A stretch of 64,000 bases of DNA from Salminus brasiliensis (Eukaryota > Chordata > Actinopteri > Characiformes > Bryconidae). The notes under the pieces were generated by a model that was given only the letters and a program-made list of their open reading frames with translations, was not told where the DNA came from and ran no database searches. Location: contig NC_132879.1 of NCBI RefSeq assembly GCF_030463535.1, positions 40,850,970-40,914,969 of the forward strand, written 5' to 3'. The position numbers were made by a program, and so were the translations under genes. This document shows, one piece after another, positions 51,173 to 63,819 of the stretch (positions within the stretch are counted from its first letter, which is position 1; each line of letters opens with the position of its first letter).

Positions 51173-52700
51173 TATATTTTATGCATAGTTTTCTGTTGGT
51201 ATAGTATAGTCTGCATATACTGTATATAGCGGCGAATAATTTCATTGTTTCATTCATTTGTGTTAATTCAGTGTACCACAGAAACCTGGGTCTGTATTCA
51301 TAAACACAACTCTGAATGCTGTCACTTTCTTACACTGTTTGATCTCCTCATCTATCCCTCAAAATTTCTTCAACTTTTTTTTTTTTTTTTTCCAACATTC
51401 AGAATAGCACAAACTACCAAGAGGAAGTCTATGCCCCAAACCTACTTTTTTCCCCACGCCCTAGACATTCTTTTCTCTTCCATTAACAATATTACAAAAT
51501 TGGATAAATGGCATGTTAGTTCGCTTATTATAAATTGCATTATTTGTATGTCAAGTGATGAGTCATAAATGTATATTTTTAAAAAATTGGAAGCAATTCA
51601 TTTTAAATGTTTTGATGAGGGACTTTTTGAAAGGAGTACTATTGTGTTGCTGTTTTGAGAAAGTCTGGAAGTAATTGGAAGCTCTGACATGCCTCATGAA
51701 CACAGAACTTTACCTTGGGACAGTTATCTGCTATACTATAATATGCTGATATGCTTTACTACTCATACTCATACATGACATTCACCACAATGTTCAGTAA
51801 TTAGGAAATAGAATATATAGACGTGAACATGACCTGAAGCAAATGTTTTTCTGCTCTGAAATGTCATTATTTGTTATGTTGGAACAAACATTGTTTTAAG
51901 TCACCCATCTGTTTTATTCAGAGACATTCTAAACAAGTGTGCACAATTTTGTAAATACCTGTGGTTGTATTCTGTTGTTGAATGGAAGGTGACAGCTTAA
52001 TTTACTTTACATAAAGAAAGGCTGTGATTACAAGTGGCGAATTTAGAGTGCAAATTGTCTAAATGGTTTAATCATGATGGCAGATGTAAGCTGTTTGGGT
52101 CAAAGGATCCTCTAATTAGCCTCAAATAGATCTTTCAAAACACAGTGAATTCATTTGAATTGTATTTCCAAAGAAACACCCTTTTTAAAATGTTTTTTTT
52201 TCTTTACATGGCAATGGGAGCATTTTCATGTGACCATTTTTATAGAATGCTTTCTTAAAAAACAACTCTGGATTATACCATTTATGTATTCAATTCCGCA
52301 TTTCTATTTGTGTCAGAATTGACTCAGACTTGTCTTGTTTTTCTTCAAATTGAGTAAATAATGTCCTTATTAATAGCATTATTGAAAAGTTAATCTTGTT
52401 TATTGTTATTATTATATGGATTATTTAAGTTTCTATTCACATTTTCTGTGTATGATTTCATAAGATGTATTGTCTTCTCAAATGTAATACTTGCCAATGA
52501 GGATTTTCAAATTTAATCAGACATTTTTATGTGATTCTCAGTTTAGATATGCTTGCTATTTAAACTCATCACTTTCAATCAATATAAAATATACTTTCCA
52601 CATCTTAAATATACCAACCATTTTTAAATAAGGCCATGGAAGAGATTGTCTTTTTTTATTATTGCCACAGTTACATAATTAGTTTGACTGGAGCCTGGTT
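50967..52700 (+). other. creb3l2: Probable creb3l2 3' UTR
   Basis: AT-rich, frame-poor sequence follows the stop. AATAAA at 51082-51087 is an early poly(A) candidate. A ~54-bp (AT)n run starts at 51119. Mammalian CREB3L2 has a long 3' UTR, so the transcript may extend well past the first signal; the end point is a guess. Confidence 0.4.
51119..51172. repeat. (AT)n microsatellite in creb3l2 3' UTR region
   Basis: About 27 AT repeats, ~150 bp after the creb3l2 stop codon. It would form a long AU hairpin if transcribed. Confidence 0.92.
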
Positions 52701-53689
52701 TAATCACCATTTCTAAAGAAAAAAATATACTTTTTTAATAGTAAATACATAGGGATCCATTACTATATGCTTGGTAGAATGATCGTGATAAGAGTGCACT
52801 CCTACCATGCAGAGCACTGTGTCGATATTACAGCAATGCACAAATTACAGCTGTGTAAACTTGGTGTGGAGTGCATATCCACATTACTATTCATAAAAAA
52901 GCCCTGTACAGATCAGCACACACATGCAGATACTTGCATTCATCAACAAGCACTCTTCATACTATGGGCCTGAAACACTTTGCTTTTAAAATGCTGCCTT
53001 TGTTCAACAATCAATTCTTCTTCCTGGGTCGCAGTGATTTTGAAGATTACCTGGAATCATTGCCCTAGACAGGGCACCGCCACACCCATTGAAGCCATCA
53101 GAAAATTAAAAATAGCTGCATAAAATGTAAGCTCCTTTGAGTCACAGATATTAGTTTAAAATGATACATGATTGGGCATGTTCTAGGTAAAAAGGTAAAT
53201 ACTATGTGAGACTTGAATATCAAAGTTGAAAATGTATGGAAACAGTCTTATGGATTACAAACGTCTTGATCAAAGCCAAATCACTATGGCGTAATCTCTG
53301 CTGGGGCCTGCCTACCCTCTGGTTCAACATCTTTTGCTGTGTTAACTCACCAATATTTGCCAGAATCCTCCTAACCCCCTTTTTTTACTTCTCACTTCCA
53401 CTTCCTACAATTTCTCCTTCGTATTGATATGCTCTGTTCAAACAGTTCTGTCCTGGGACTGCTTGACTTGGCTCTCCATTACAAGGATCCTCACATTGAT
53501 TTATTCACGCCACTCTAGATACTGCATAGGTGTGTATGTGACTGTTTAATGTGCATGGACGTTCACATTAACATGGAGCATGAGTCTTACATTCACTCAC
53601 ATTCTCATAACTTATGGCTTGCTGTTACATTACCCATACCTTTTGTCCACCTATTCTTGTAGTTATTTGTTGTGCTATCCAGACAGATA

Positions 53690-53850
53690 CCCTTTTGAGG
53701 TGCTGCCTCTTACTCTGAGGGAGTGTTTCTTCAGTGTTGCCACTTTGCCTTGCTCAAAAAAGGCTTAGATACAGATTTTGGTAAAGCTGCATTGTGACAT
53801 TTGTTGTAAAAAGCACTGTATAATTAAATTGAACTGAAATGAACTATGTA
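53690..53850 (+). mobile_element. L2 3'-UTR fragment between creb3l2 and best3
   Basis: Contains ctctgagggagtgtttcttc, gtaaagctgcattgtgac and gttgtaaaaagcactgtata, matching the 3' end of the L2 at 7930-8100. Only this end is present. Confidence 0.75.
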
Positions 53851-54289
53851 CAACTATTGATGTGGGTAGTAAAGATTTGTTAAAGAAAACCAACATTAGA
53901 ATAAATACATATAAATATTACATTGTTAATGTGCCTCAAGCCTTTTCGTAAAGAAGGTCAGTATTTAAAGTTATTCACTACTTAGCTTATTCCTTACAGT
54001 AAATCAGATTAACTGTTTGTGGAACTGAACAAATCCAGTGTCTAACCAGCAAATCAATACAATTACTGACAAAACATGTAGGCTACTTTGTACTTTTTGT
54101 ACTTATTACAATAGTAATAAGATACACACTTATTGCTATTTTTGCCTTTTCCACAGTACTGTATTATCTGAGAACTCAGAAAACATCGCACACTTGTGGC
54201 ATCATTTGCACAAGCTTCTGCAATATCACAATATTTATTTCTGTCCAGAGTGGCATTAATTTTTCCCTAAGATCTTGTATTGATGATGG

Positions 54290-54836
54290 AAAATGAAAAT
54301 GGGAGATTGGGCCACTGTGCAAAGTCTACTCTAGCGCATCCCAAAGATTCTCAATGGGGTTTAGGTCTGGACTCTGTGGTAGCCCATTCATGAGTAAAAA
54401 TTACATCTCATGCTCCCTGAACCACTTTTTCACAACTTAAGCCTGATGAATCCTGGCATTGTCATCTTGTGCCATCAGGGAAGAAAAAAAATTATGAAAT
54501 AACCTGGTCATTCAGTATATTCAGGTAGTCAGAACATAATGTTGCTGAACCTAGACCTGACCAGCTGCAGGAACTCTAGATCAATGCACTGGCCCCACAG
54601 GCTTGTATGGTAGGCACTAGGCATGATAAGTGCATAACTTCAGCTGCATGCCAATAATTTCGGACACAGGATAACATCTTTTCAACATGGTTGTTTAACA
54701 AATGAGATGCTACTCACTGCATCAGTTAGGGTTAAATAATTTCTTGGCAACTTAAACAATCACCCATGCAGTAATGGAGGCTCTTGCCTATTTGCTTAGT
54801 TAAATTCAGGTGGTGATCTTTTTGTCAGGCAGTATA
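54290..54836. mobile_element. Non-autonomous Tc1-like element downstream of best3
   Basis: The right end reads tggtgatctttttgtcaggc then agtata, a known fish terminus (tatactgcctgacaaaaag on the minus strand). Upstream blocks such as ctcaatggggtttaggtctg are typical of the interior of such elements. Left TIR not resolved. Confidence 0.55.
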
Positions 54837-55310
54837 CATTTTAAAATAAATTTTCTCTCTAGAAACAATAAAACAATTATTTGCAAGCATTTCAACATTT
54901 AGCAGAACATCCTCTAATTCCCAACTAAAATTTAGGCTCAGGTTTTTATCTGCACTTATGATTTTCAGGACCACAGATTTTCCTAAATCTTACAAAACTT
55001 GCCATTCAAGCATAACAAAATTGGCTTCCAAAAAGCCACAGCAGACTTTATACTGTAGCAGAATAAGATCTAATAACTCAAAGGGGAAAAAAAACTGTTG
55101 AACAGTGAATGCAGGAGAACATTCTAGAGACAACAGACAGTTGTGCTTAACAAATAATATTTTAACAGTATAAATGGAAGAAAATTGTATGAGCAATAAG
55201 GTTGCTTTGATTTTTTTCAAACCCTATACAACTTTGGAATAAATACAAAAAGTAAAAAGTAGTTATTCCTAGAACCGTGTGAATGAGAGAATCACACACA
55301 CAAGCGGTTT

Positions 55311-56076
55311 TCAGCTGTTATTTTGACCACCTGATTCTACCATATCTTTGCGTTGTGGCATTTCCTGATGGGGGCTTTTGGCTAATGAGTGTGGAGCTGT
55401 GGTGGGACCTGTTCTTCTCTGTAAGGCTTTGGGGCTGGGCAGGCTTCTCCTAGAGTTTTGTCGAGATAGCTCAAATGACAGCTGCCTCTTTTTTGCTCTG
55501 TCGGTCAGCGACTTGCCATGAAACCTTTTGGGCTCCGTTTCTGTAGGGTTGTCTGCTCGATTCGTCACATCATCATAATGCTCTTCTAGACAGGCATCAT
55601 TTTTCTGGGCCTGATCTGGCTCTAGTGAAGGCTCACGGGATACTAGAGGCACTGCAGTTGCCACTGAAAGGTCTTGAGCAACACCACTGCCATAGTTACC
55701 AAGATGGGGGTTACTTTCGCTAACTACTACCGTAGGTATGCTGTTGTGGGAAGGGGAGCGCACGGAGATGTCAGGAGAAGGGGGCATGCTGTTTACTTCC
55801 CTGAGGGTGGAAAGGGTGTCCAGTACGTGAGGATGGGGGCTAAAATATGGCCTGTGCTGATCTGCTATGCTCTCATCTGGTCCAGGGTGAATGCGGTGTT
55901 CAGGGATGATGGGGAAGAAGCTGGAAATATCACTGCTGTGGCGCTTAAAAGATGGACGGATCTGCAGGTCTGGTGGTTCCTGGACGCTGAGCAAGCGGCG
56001 CATGCGGCCTAGAACTGACCCCTGTCGTCTGGGATCCTGAATATCAATTTCTTCGCCCTGAAGTATTTCAGAGAGT
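55311..56076 (-). CDS. best3: best3 last exon (cytosolic tail)
   Basis: Acceptor TGTTTAG; ends at TGA (55311-55313). About 255 codons of low-conservation, Ser/Pro-rich, probably disordered tail. It has basic stretches ([34 protein letters not shown]) rich in potential phosphosites, a BEST3-like STLREV segment and a [11 protein letters not shown] block. Confidence 0.88.
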
Positions 56077-59000
56077 CTAAACAAAAACACAGGAAATCAA
56101 TTAAATCAAAATAATTATAATACACACAGATTTGGGATTATATCAACAAAGCATCTAAAGTGTTTAATGTGTACTGGGAGCTAGGTTAAAGCAGAAAATG
56201 TAAACCAGATGCTGGGTCTTCTCACCCCATGTCAGTAGTAGAGCCAAGGAAAGATGGGATGCAGTAGTCTGCTGCAGCACGTGTGTACGGTGGCCGCACA
56301 TCAGGGTCGTTCCAATAAATGTCTTTAGTCATGCGAGGAATATTCATATGCATTTCGTCGACTGCCATCAGAGACACCTGCAGCACAGTCAGTCAACAAA
56401 GAACTTAAAAACTGCTAAAATTATCACAAAAAATCTTGGTTTACCCAAGAGTCTAGATACAAAGGCATCATTAACTGTAATTTGTAAAACAGTGTCAGGA
56501 AATGTATATTTTCTTAAAATTATGCATAAAAGGCCAAAGCTATAGTAACCAAACTTTTTATTTTATTGGTACACCCTTGATTGTCATTGTATTACATAGG
56601 AGAGTGAATAATGCAACAAACTTAAGTTCAGAGTCATGTGTCAGAACCTAATGCTGTACTTGTAAAATACAATGTACAATTACCCCCCCCACACACACAC
56701 ACACACACACCATGTGCAATTAAGGGTCAATATGCAATTATCTGTAAATAATATTGTTTTTTCTTACTTCAAAGGGTAACACTTTACTGTAGGATGCCAT
56801 TCTTAAAGTTACCTCAGTTTTCAAAAAACAAACAAACAACCACTTTTGTAAATGTTTACATAGATTATTCTGAAATGCTTATCTAGGTGTTCTATAACCT
56901 TAAGTGTTACCTGTTAATGCACTGACAACCAGCCATTCAAGCCCATTCATCGACAAACCTGCAGGTTTCTATCAATGCACCAATTGGCCTCAAAGTCATC
57001 ATCATCTTCTCCAAATGGATTTATGAGCTGCTCAGCTACCTGTAAGAACAGAGCAGTAACTACAGACATATGTATGACCTTGAAGGAGAGTATATTTATA
57101 TCTATATCCATACTTATCTGTTGTGTCAATGATTCTGCATGTATTTTTCTGTGTTGGAATCATATATCTGGCTCTCTATATCAACCTAGATAATCATCAG
57201 TCCTCATCAGTAGTAATTGACATGGGTCTTGCCAGAATGTGAAGAAATGTTTGTGGTCTGTGTGTATGTTCTCATCCTTCATAACGAAGAGAAAGATTTG
57301 CTTGGCAAAAATATGAATGAAGGCCAAAAGTAACTACTTTTACATTTATCACTGGCCCACTTGTATAAACATTTGATATCTCTTGTTTACTATGAAAAAA
57401 TATCAAACACTAAGTGGTTGACAAGGAGTTCAGACAAAATGGGTAAGGAACAGATGCCTGACAGTGTTTGTCTGACCTTAAGCCACCCGGAATAAAAGAA
57501 GAACTGGAGCAGAGTGAAGACTGGAATGTAGAGATCAACGTCATGACCCTGATAGTGCTGGGCAGGGTCAAGAAATTGCCGGCCAATGATGCATGCTGAG
57601 AAGAATGTGTACACAGCCAAGGTGACAACCTATAAATAGGAGGGAAAGTTTCTTATTACTTAATTAACGTACTTTTCATAACAGGGGTTGGTTACTACCT
57701 TTTTATTGTTTTTTGTTTATATAACTTCATCTGACAAATGCAAAAGTAAAATAATTATAACCTGTTTAATATTTCAGTTTTCCCAAACTGCTGGATGAAA
57801 ATTAGATGAGATTATAATTACCTCAGAAAAGGACATTGTCTCATGTAGCCTCTAGCCCAAATTATTATGTTGATCTGGCTATGTCTAAGGTCACTGAGAT
57901 TGTGAAGCTGATTTCTGTTCAATGAAAGAGAGATGGAGGGTGCTGTTTCTGGATAGGTTATATATAAAGGGTATGCATTATGGGTACTTGAAACAGAAAT
58001 TGACCAGCAACTGGAGGTGAGGTGGAGGTGTGTATGTGCCTAGAAAAATCCTTACCTGTGTGTAGACAAGGGGAATCCCAACCCAATCATATCCAAACAA
58101 AGTAGAGCACCAAGTCCTGAATCTGTTCATCTCCTAAAAATGAACACACAATCACAGAAATCTTTCATCTACTTAGACACTGTCAGCAAAAGGATTCATA
58201 ACACTAAAACAAACAAAAAAAACATTAAGTATACATAAATGTTATTGACTTCTTGAACCCCCTGGTGATATATAGAAACAGACTTTACTAGAGAACCATT
58301 TAAAAAAAAGGTTTTATTTTGTAGAGGAGAACCATTTACCATTATTCTATATGAAAACATTGTCTTTACTACACAACCCTTGACTAAACCCTTTTCTAAG
58401 AGTGTAGTTTAATCTTACCGCACTGAAATCTTTAGGCAGTATATTAGTCATGTTCTGACTTTAGCTTCCTGTCAAAGGTCAACAAATTCCCTCAGTCTCA
58501 AAAATACAAAAACTATGTATCTCAGTAACCTAATTACACCTTCCACTTGTTCCCCAACTTGACTTGTAGAGATATTCCTATGCGATTCCTCGCGATGTCT
58601 CGTGAGTTGGACTGCCAGGTTTCTTCCATGGATGTATGAGCCAACAATTAAACCTCGCACAAGGTTATGGCTGAGTGGGACTCTACTGGCTGGCCACATT
58701 CTGGAAAAGTATCCAGTATTCTAACAGCACAGGCTGTTTTGAACAAATTCAAAGTCTATTCTTCGATCTGATTCAGTATGGCTATCACAACACAGCTGTG
58801 GTATTGTGGTCTTTTTAGTCAGCACCCTTGACCAATTCGGTAGATTCTGCAGTGTTACTAAAATAGAAAGATCACTACCTGCTGACTCATATGCTTGTAA
58901 GGCATCAAAATAAGGCTGGGAAATCTTACATTAAGGATGGTCTGAAGATCCACACTGTCTTGGATCCGTCCCTCCTTCCTTGCTTTGGAGGCCAAATTGG

Positions 59001-61929
59001 TGAACCACACAGTCGGGATCCAGTATTTGAGGTGTGGAGACTTGAGATTCTCAAAGATCTTCCTCTCTTCTGGTGTCATGAAGCCTAAGAGATGGGTTAA
59101 ACTATGACTCAATCAGCAGTAACAACTAGGGTGGTATCCACTTTTACAGTTATAAAGGATTACCAGGGGGCAGGGACTGTAAGTTTAGCAAGTAGTGCAA
59201 ATAGCTCTACATTTGCATAGCTTCTTGCATACCTGCCTTATTTAAAAACTAAAAATTATCAAATACAAATACAAAGTTCAGTTTGCTCACAGGGTGAAAA
59301 ACTATGTGGACAAGCACAAATTTATATTTGATACTTGTTATTTCAACAAGTATCAAATCTGACAACAACTGCAAATTTCAAACTGCTCTGAATCAGGATA
59401 AAGAAGGTGGTTAGTATTAGCTCAGTTAGCAGGATAACACTGGTCACTACAGAACAAATTCAAATTTGACAGAAAGCACACCTAAATAGAGCTGTCTCCA
59501 CAGTTTTGGAACTGTAACCCACTTGCTAAGTTAGCCATTGCAGAGCTAGCTCACCTTTAGCTCCACCAAGTATCAGACAGCTCAGTTTAGCTGCTGCTGA
59601 CTAACTGATAAGCTACTGACAAATGTGAAGAATAAAAAAGTGTGTCTGGGAGACCGAAGTGGAGCAACTGGTGTTGGGAGTAAAAGAAATTTTAGTTTGC
59701 TTAGTTCTCTTTTTCAGACTAACTCTGGGCATCCTTGGCTCACAACTTTTTCCCGCCTGTTTTCTGAGTGGACATTACCAACTCCCACTACGCCCCCACC
59801 CTGTGGCTCTTTTAAACATACATGGAGGAATAAGCCTAATCGGCACTGAATTAGATTGACACAGAACATAAATCTACCACATCAGACACGTCATAATTTT
59901 GAAAAAACTTTTTGAGATACTGTCAACATTTTTAAAAAACACAGTTTATATTAGCACTACCCAACCCCAACACTAACGTATGTGCTTGTGTGGTCTTAAG
60001 TAATCATTTTAATATCATTACTGACAGAGGTCACAGAATCCACAAGTACTGAAATATTCATAAGCACAAAGACACAAAACCCACAATAAAGCCAATTTAA
60101 CAAACCAAGTAAACCAAACCAAGATTGACAATGCTAGACAACCAACAAAACACAGGAGTTTAAGAGCATCAGACACAGGTAGGACCAGAAACAAACACAG
60201 CCATGTGCTGATGTGCAGGAAGGGAAAACACAAGGGCAAGACAAAGACACCTGTTACAGTTTTGTTGATAAATTGTATTTAAAACTAACCTCTCCATGTG
60301 TACTGTGCACTTTGTCAGACTCTCGCTGCAAGTTGTTAACATACTTTCAAATGTGCTATTTCACAGAAAGGTTTAACTCATACACACAAATAGTCACGGA
60401 AAGACACTTAAAAAAAAGTTACATTAACTACAAAAACAGGTATAACAATCTTCAGGTTGAATCTTGAGAAATTTGTCATATATGCAAATTCTTAGTTCAT
60501 TTATCAATGCCTTATAGCTGCAGAGCCATCAAAGCAGATATATATATATATATATATAACATATGTAACATATACTTCAGAGTCACCATTCCAGGATAAC
60601 CACTGTCTAGCAGATGACCAAAGAAAACCTTGAGGTCTGCTAATCTCACGAATTGCAAACTATCCTTAATAAATTCCTATTAAAGATACCTATGGAGCTG
60701 CTTATAGATCTAGGAAAGTCCTTCACATCCAGAGCGATGACTGATCTCTAGACAGAAAAAAACAAACAAAACTTAGAAAAACAAACCTGTTACCTGTTAT
60801 AACATAAGATGAGCATTACTGCTTGCTATGCAAGAGGTTTAAAAACACCTCTATTGCATCTCAACGTTCTCATGCCATTCTCAAACAACTATGTTTTTTT
60901 CCATTTCAATGTTATTGTTACAGGCTTTGGCACGCTATAAGAAGCTAAAAATCCTGCAAAGTGACATCTTGCTCAACTAAAAAAGACATTCATACATTTT
61001 AAATGTTAGCAGGGTCCAGGGGAACTGCCCATGCATAATGTCCATTATTGTTATCTAAAAAATAACAATAACATGACTTTTGGCAGAATTTGTTATCTTC
61101 AATTTATGTATGTGTGTATGCGTGTACAGAAGTATTGCTAAACTGTTAATGAAGAGCAATCTCATAAACAAAAGCTTAATTTACCAGTAAAACATTATCA
61201 TTTGGACAAGCAGAGCCACCGAAGTACAGTGCAAAGCCACTGCACTGCTTTCCTTCTTCTTTCAGGCATATTATTTTCCATATCTTTATATGTAAAGTTG
61301 AAATTGGAGGATATATTGAAAGGAATATTGGAATTCACTGGCACATTCACTGGCTTTGATAACATGCTTACATATTTTTTGCCGTCCTCTTCAGTGATTC
61401 CCTTAACAATGCTAGACTACAGCAAATACATGTGGAATTATATGCAGTTTTAGATGTACAGTTGGTCATTTGTTATATAACCACTGATACAGCTATATGG
61501 GTGGTTGGGTTACTGTGGGTGCACTCTGGACTAATTGATGTTAAATCAGCTAATTGGGTGTGACTTGTTTGTTGAGTAAGAGAATTAGAAATCAATAAAC
61601 TCCAAAAGAATAGAGGTTACATAGAGGACTTTAGTGTTTAGACCTTTATGGACTTTTGCATGTTTAGCTGTAACGAATTAGTCCTGCATCCAAGAATACA
61701 ACCGAGGGCCAGTTTCAGAGACAGGCCACATAGTCAAGAAAATACTGTGTGTATCATTGTTAATTTACTATAATATATATTTACATAGAATCAGATGTAA
61801 TGTACCATCCATTATTGTATTATTCACTTTACTATAGTACTGCTATTATTACCACATTATATTAGTAGTAATATCAATATTATTACAAATAACCATAAGT
61901 AATAATACAAAGAATAATGTTATTTATTG

Positions 61930-61967
<38 letters not shown>

Positions 61968-63819
61968 AATAATAATGATAATATATGATGAAGCATTACA
62001 AACAGGAGAACACACTTTTGGAAAGAAAAGAAAATAACCAATAGGTGCCTACCTGCTTCCACAACATGGTCAATGGTGGGAAAACGCTTGCAGACGGCAG
62101 TGCTGACCGAGCGGAAGATCAGCAGAGAGGTGAGATTAACGTAACGCATGAGTGTGCGACGCAGCAGCCGTCCTTGCTCATCTCGACCCTGAACACAGCT
62201 AGAGATGAGGAACATGAGCCGGTCTGGCCATGGCAGGTTCTGGAATTGGTTCCACCAGCGATTAACCACCAGTGTTACATAGAATCCTGTAATAGTAATG
62301 CAAGACCCATCAATGGTTCTTATCCAATCAACAAAAAGGAACACAATACCAACACTACTGACCACTGGACCATTCTCAGCAACAGATGAAGCTGTATGGT
62401 AGTGCAATAGTAATCTGTGAGATGCTTTTGGAGGTGACACTGCTGGTTTCAGTAGACTCTGCCAGTCTGCCATTGTGCCAGTCATAAACCTCCAGCCAAC
62501 AAAACATATGTAAGATATAACTATAGTCTCTGACTTTACACACACAAGGTCTACCAACAAGCACAGAAGAGACAAGAGAAAACAAGAGTATGTAGAGCTC
62601 CCTAATAATGTTCAAAAACATATCTGTGCCTGACACTTGATGCACACCACTATGGTATTATCATTGTCCCTGGTATTCTGAAAATGGTTCCAAGCCAATT
62701 CTGCCTGTTGGCAGTCCAATGGTGATTCCTGTTCAGTGTTGGACAGTGTGGAGGGTGAGCTGATAATTTGATGGCAACAAATGAGCTAAAATGATTTATC
62801 AGCCCCACAATCCTCAAAATTAAATAATGAATGGGTATTTAAACACATTTGCAAAGTTGTCTAGCATTTTAATTGTAAATATAGCTGTAGGTTTAAAGTC
62901 AATGCAGTGTACACTTTACAATGTCATATTTGCAAGTAATTACATCTTGGTATTACTTATCTTAGTATAATGATATATGATGCCTGCATGATGGGTATTC
63001 ACGCATTTGCTTTGTAAAATGCTATGTAAAACTACGTGCACACTATGTCTAAAAGATCAATTTGTTTCCTGATTATTTGACTATTTCACTCAAGGCAACT
63101 CAAAAACACACACTGTTATATAATAATAAGAATAATTTGCCACAATCAGCAAAAGTCTCTCTTTATTTTTATTTTTTTACAGAAGAGACAGTTACCAGCC
63201 CAACTGCATTCTGTGAGCATGTGAATAATGCTCTTGCTGGCCATTTATATTTACACACAAATGTCACTTTACCATATGAATGGAAGACTAGGTATTATAT
63301 GAAATATGCCAGATAAAATGTAAAAATATTTAGACTAAAGCTGTTCTGTATCATATTATTTTGCTTTTTGTGCAATTTGCAAACAAATCATGTAAGGCCT
63401 ACAAAAAAAAACAACAATTTGTTAAAAATAAAATAATAATGAGCAGCTACTTGTTTCTATGCTGTTTGTTACTGTCAGTTACTACAAACACAGTGTTTAC
63501 AGGCTAAAATAAAAAATACCCATGGTAACGCCATGGAATATAGTATAATGTATCATGACATTGAAACTCATGTCTACCTGAATATTAATTTGGTATCTTT
63601 GTCTAAGTGGTGTTAGACAGCTGCTCACAGATGGCATATGTCCCATTTGACTTTCTGTACTGCTCAACAAAAAGTAGAGATTACAGATGGCCCACAGTAG
63701 GAAAAACTTACCAAAGCCACTTACCAAGTACAAAAGTGACTGGAATCTGTTCTGCATATCTGTCACAATATATAACCAGTTTTTCAAAAATGCGCCTCTG
63801 AGGATCTGTAAGCACCCAC
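55311..63819 (-). CDS. best3: Bestrophin-3, calcium-activated anion channel (partial: 8 exons to the stop; start lies beyond the right edge)
   Basis: Bestrophins are pentameric Ca2+-gated Cl- channels of the plasma membrane. Minus-strand exons: 63725-63819 (95 nt), 62053-62286 (234), 58930-59084 (155), 58056-58133 (78), 57477-57629 (153), 56959-57039 (81), 56226-56377 (152), 55311-56076 (766 with stop). Sizes and phases match the conserved vertebrate bestrophin pattern, so these are exons 3-10. The neck IPVTFVLGF keeps the Ile/Phe/Phe gate positions. [15 protein letters not shown] keeps the Gln, Asn and Asp residues of the Ca2+ clasp. BEST3 is favoured over BEST1/2/4 by [13 protein letters not shown], the autoinhibitory motif described for BEST3, and by the tail [12 protein letters not shown] ... 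SFKRHSSD, similar to human BEST3. Full length probably exceeds 600 aa. It faces creb3l2 tail to tail. Confidence 0.87.
56226..56377 (-). CDS. best3: best3 exon 9 (autoinhibitory motif)
   Basis: Acceptor GCTGCAG, donor GGG|GTGAGA. Encodes [31 protein letters not shown] and [25 protein letters not shown] is at 56240-56260. Confidence 0.93.
56690..56711. repeat. (AC)n microsatellite
   Basis: C-run followed by ~11 AC repeats in best3 intron 8. Confidence 0.85.
56959..57039 (-). CDS. best3: best3 exon 8 (Ca2+ clasp)
   Basis: Acceptor CTTACAG, donor CAG|GTTTGT, 81 nt. The clasp sequence [14 protein letters not shown] is at 56992-57033, followed by [11 protein letters not shown]. Confidence 0.95.
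57477..57629 (-). CDS. best3: best3 exon 7
   Basis: Acceptor TTTATAG, donor AAG|GTCAGA, 153 nt. Encodes [38 protein letters not shown] and [13 protein letters not shown], covering the last membrane helices. Confidence 0.94.
58056..58133 (-). CDS. best3: best3 exon 6
   Basis: Acceptor TTTTTAG, donor CAG|GTAAGG, 78 nt. Encodes [19 protein letters not shown] then IPLVYTQ. Confidence 0.93.
58930..59084 (-). CDS. best3: best3 exon 5
   Basis: Acceptor TCTTAG, donor AAT|GTAAGA. Encodes [38 protein letters not shown] and [19 protein letters not shown] puts Val at the cytosolic aperture position, as in human BEST3 (Ile in BEST1). Confidence 0.93.
59085..62052 (-). other. best3 intron 4
   Basis: 2968 bp. 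Contains gctaact-rich degenerate repeat sequence (59400-59620), an (AT)n tract (60537-60558) and (ATT)n (61931-61965). No hidden exon found; the 153-, 155- and 234-nt exons around it fit the family without gaps. Confidence 0.5.
61931..61965. repeat. (ATT)n microsatellite
   Basis: About 11 ATT units just 3' of best3 exon 4 on the minus strand (i.e. within intron 4). Confidence 0.9.
62053..62286 (-). CDS. best3: best3 exon 4
   Basis: Acceptor ATTACAG, donor CAG|GTAGGC. Encodes [60 protein letters not shown] and [11 protein letters not shown]: neck, TM2 and the cytosolic helices. Confidence 0.95.
62287..63724 (-). other. best3 intron 3
   Basis: 1438 bp, AT-rich, no repeat or exon recognised. 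Confidence 0.45.
63725..63819 (-). CDS. best3: best3 exon 3 (homologous numbering)
   Basis: Acceptor TCTTTAG, donor TTG|GTAAGT. Encodes [19 protein letters not shown] and VTFVLG. The pore-neck residues begin here. Confidence 0.92.

Noticed and set aside
61883-62575. 230-codon minus-strand frame as an independent gene
   Set aside because: It is best3 exon 4 extended by chance into both introns, including a poly-isoleucine run from the (ATT)n microsatellite. Exon limits are set by splice sites and family exon size.
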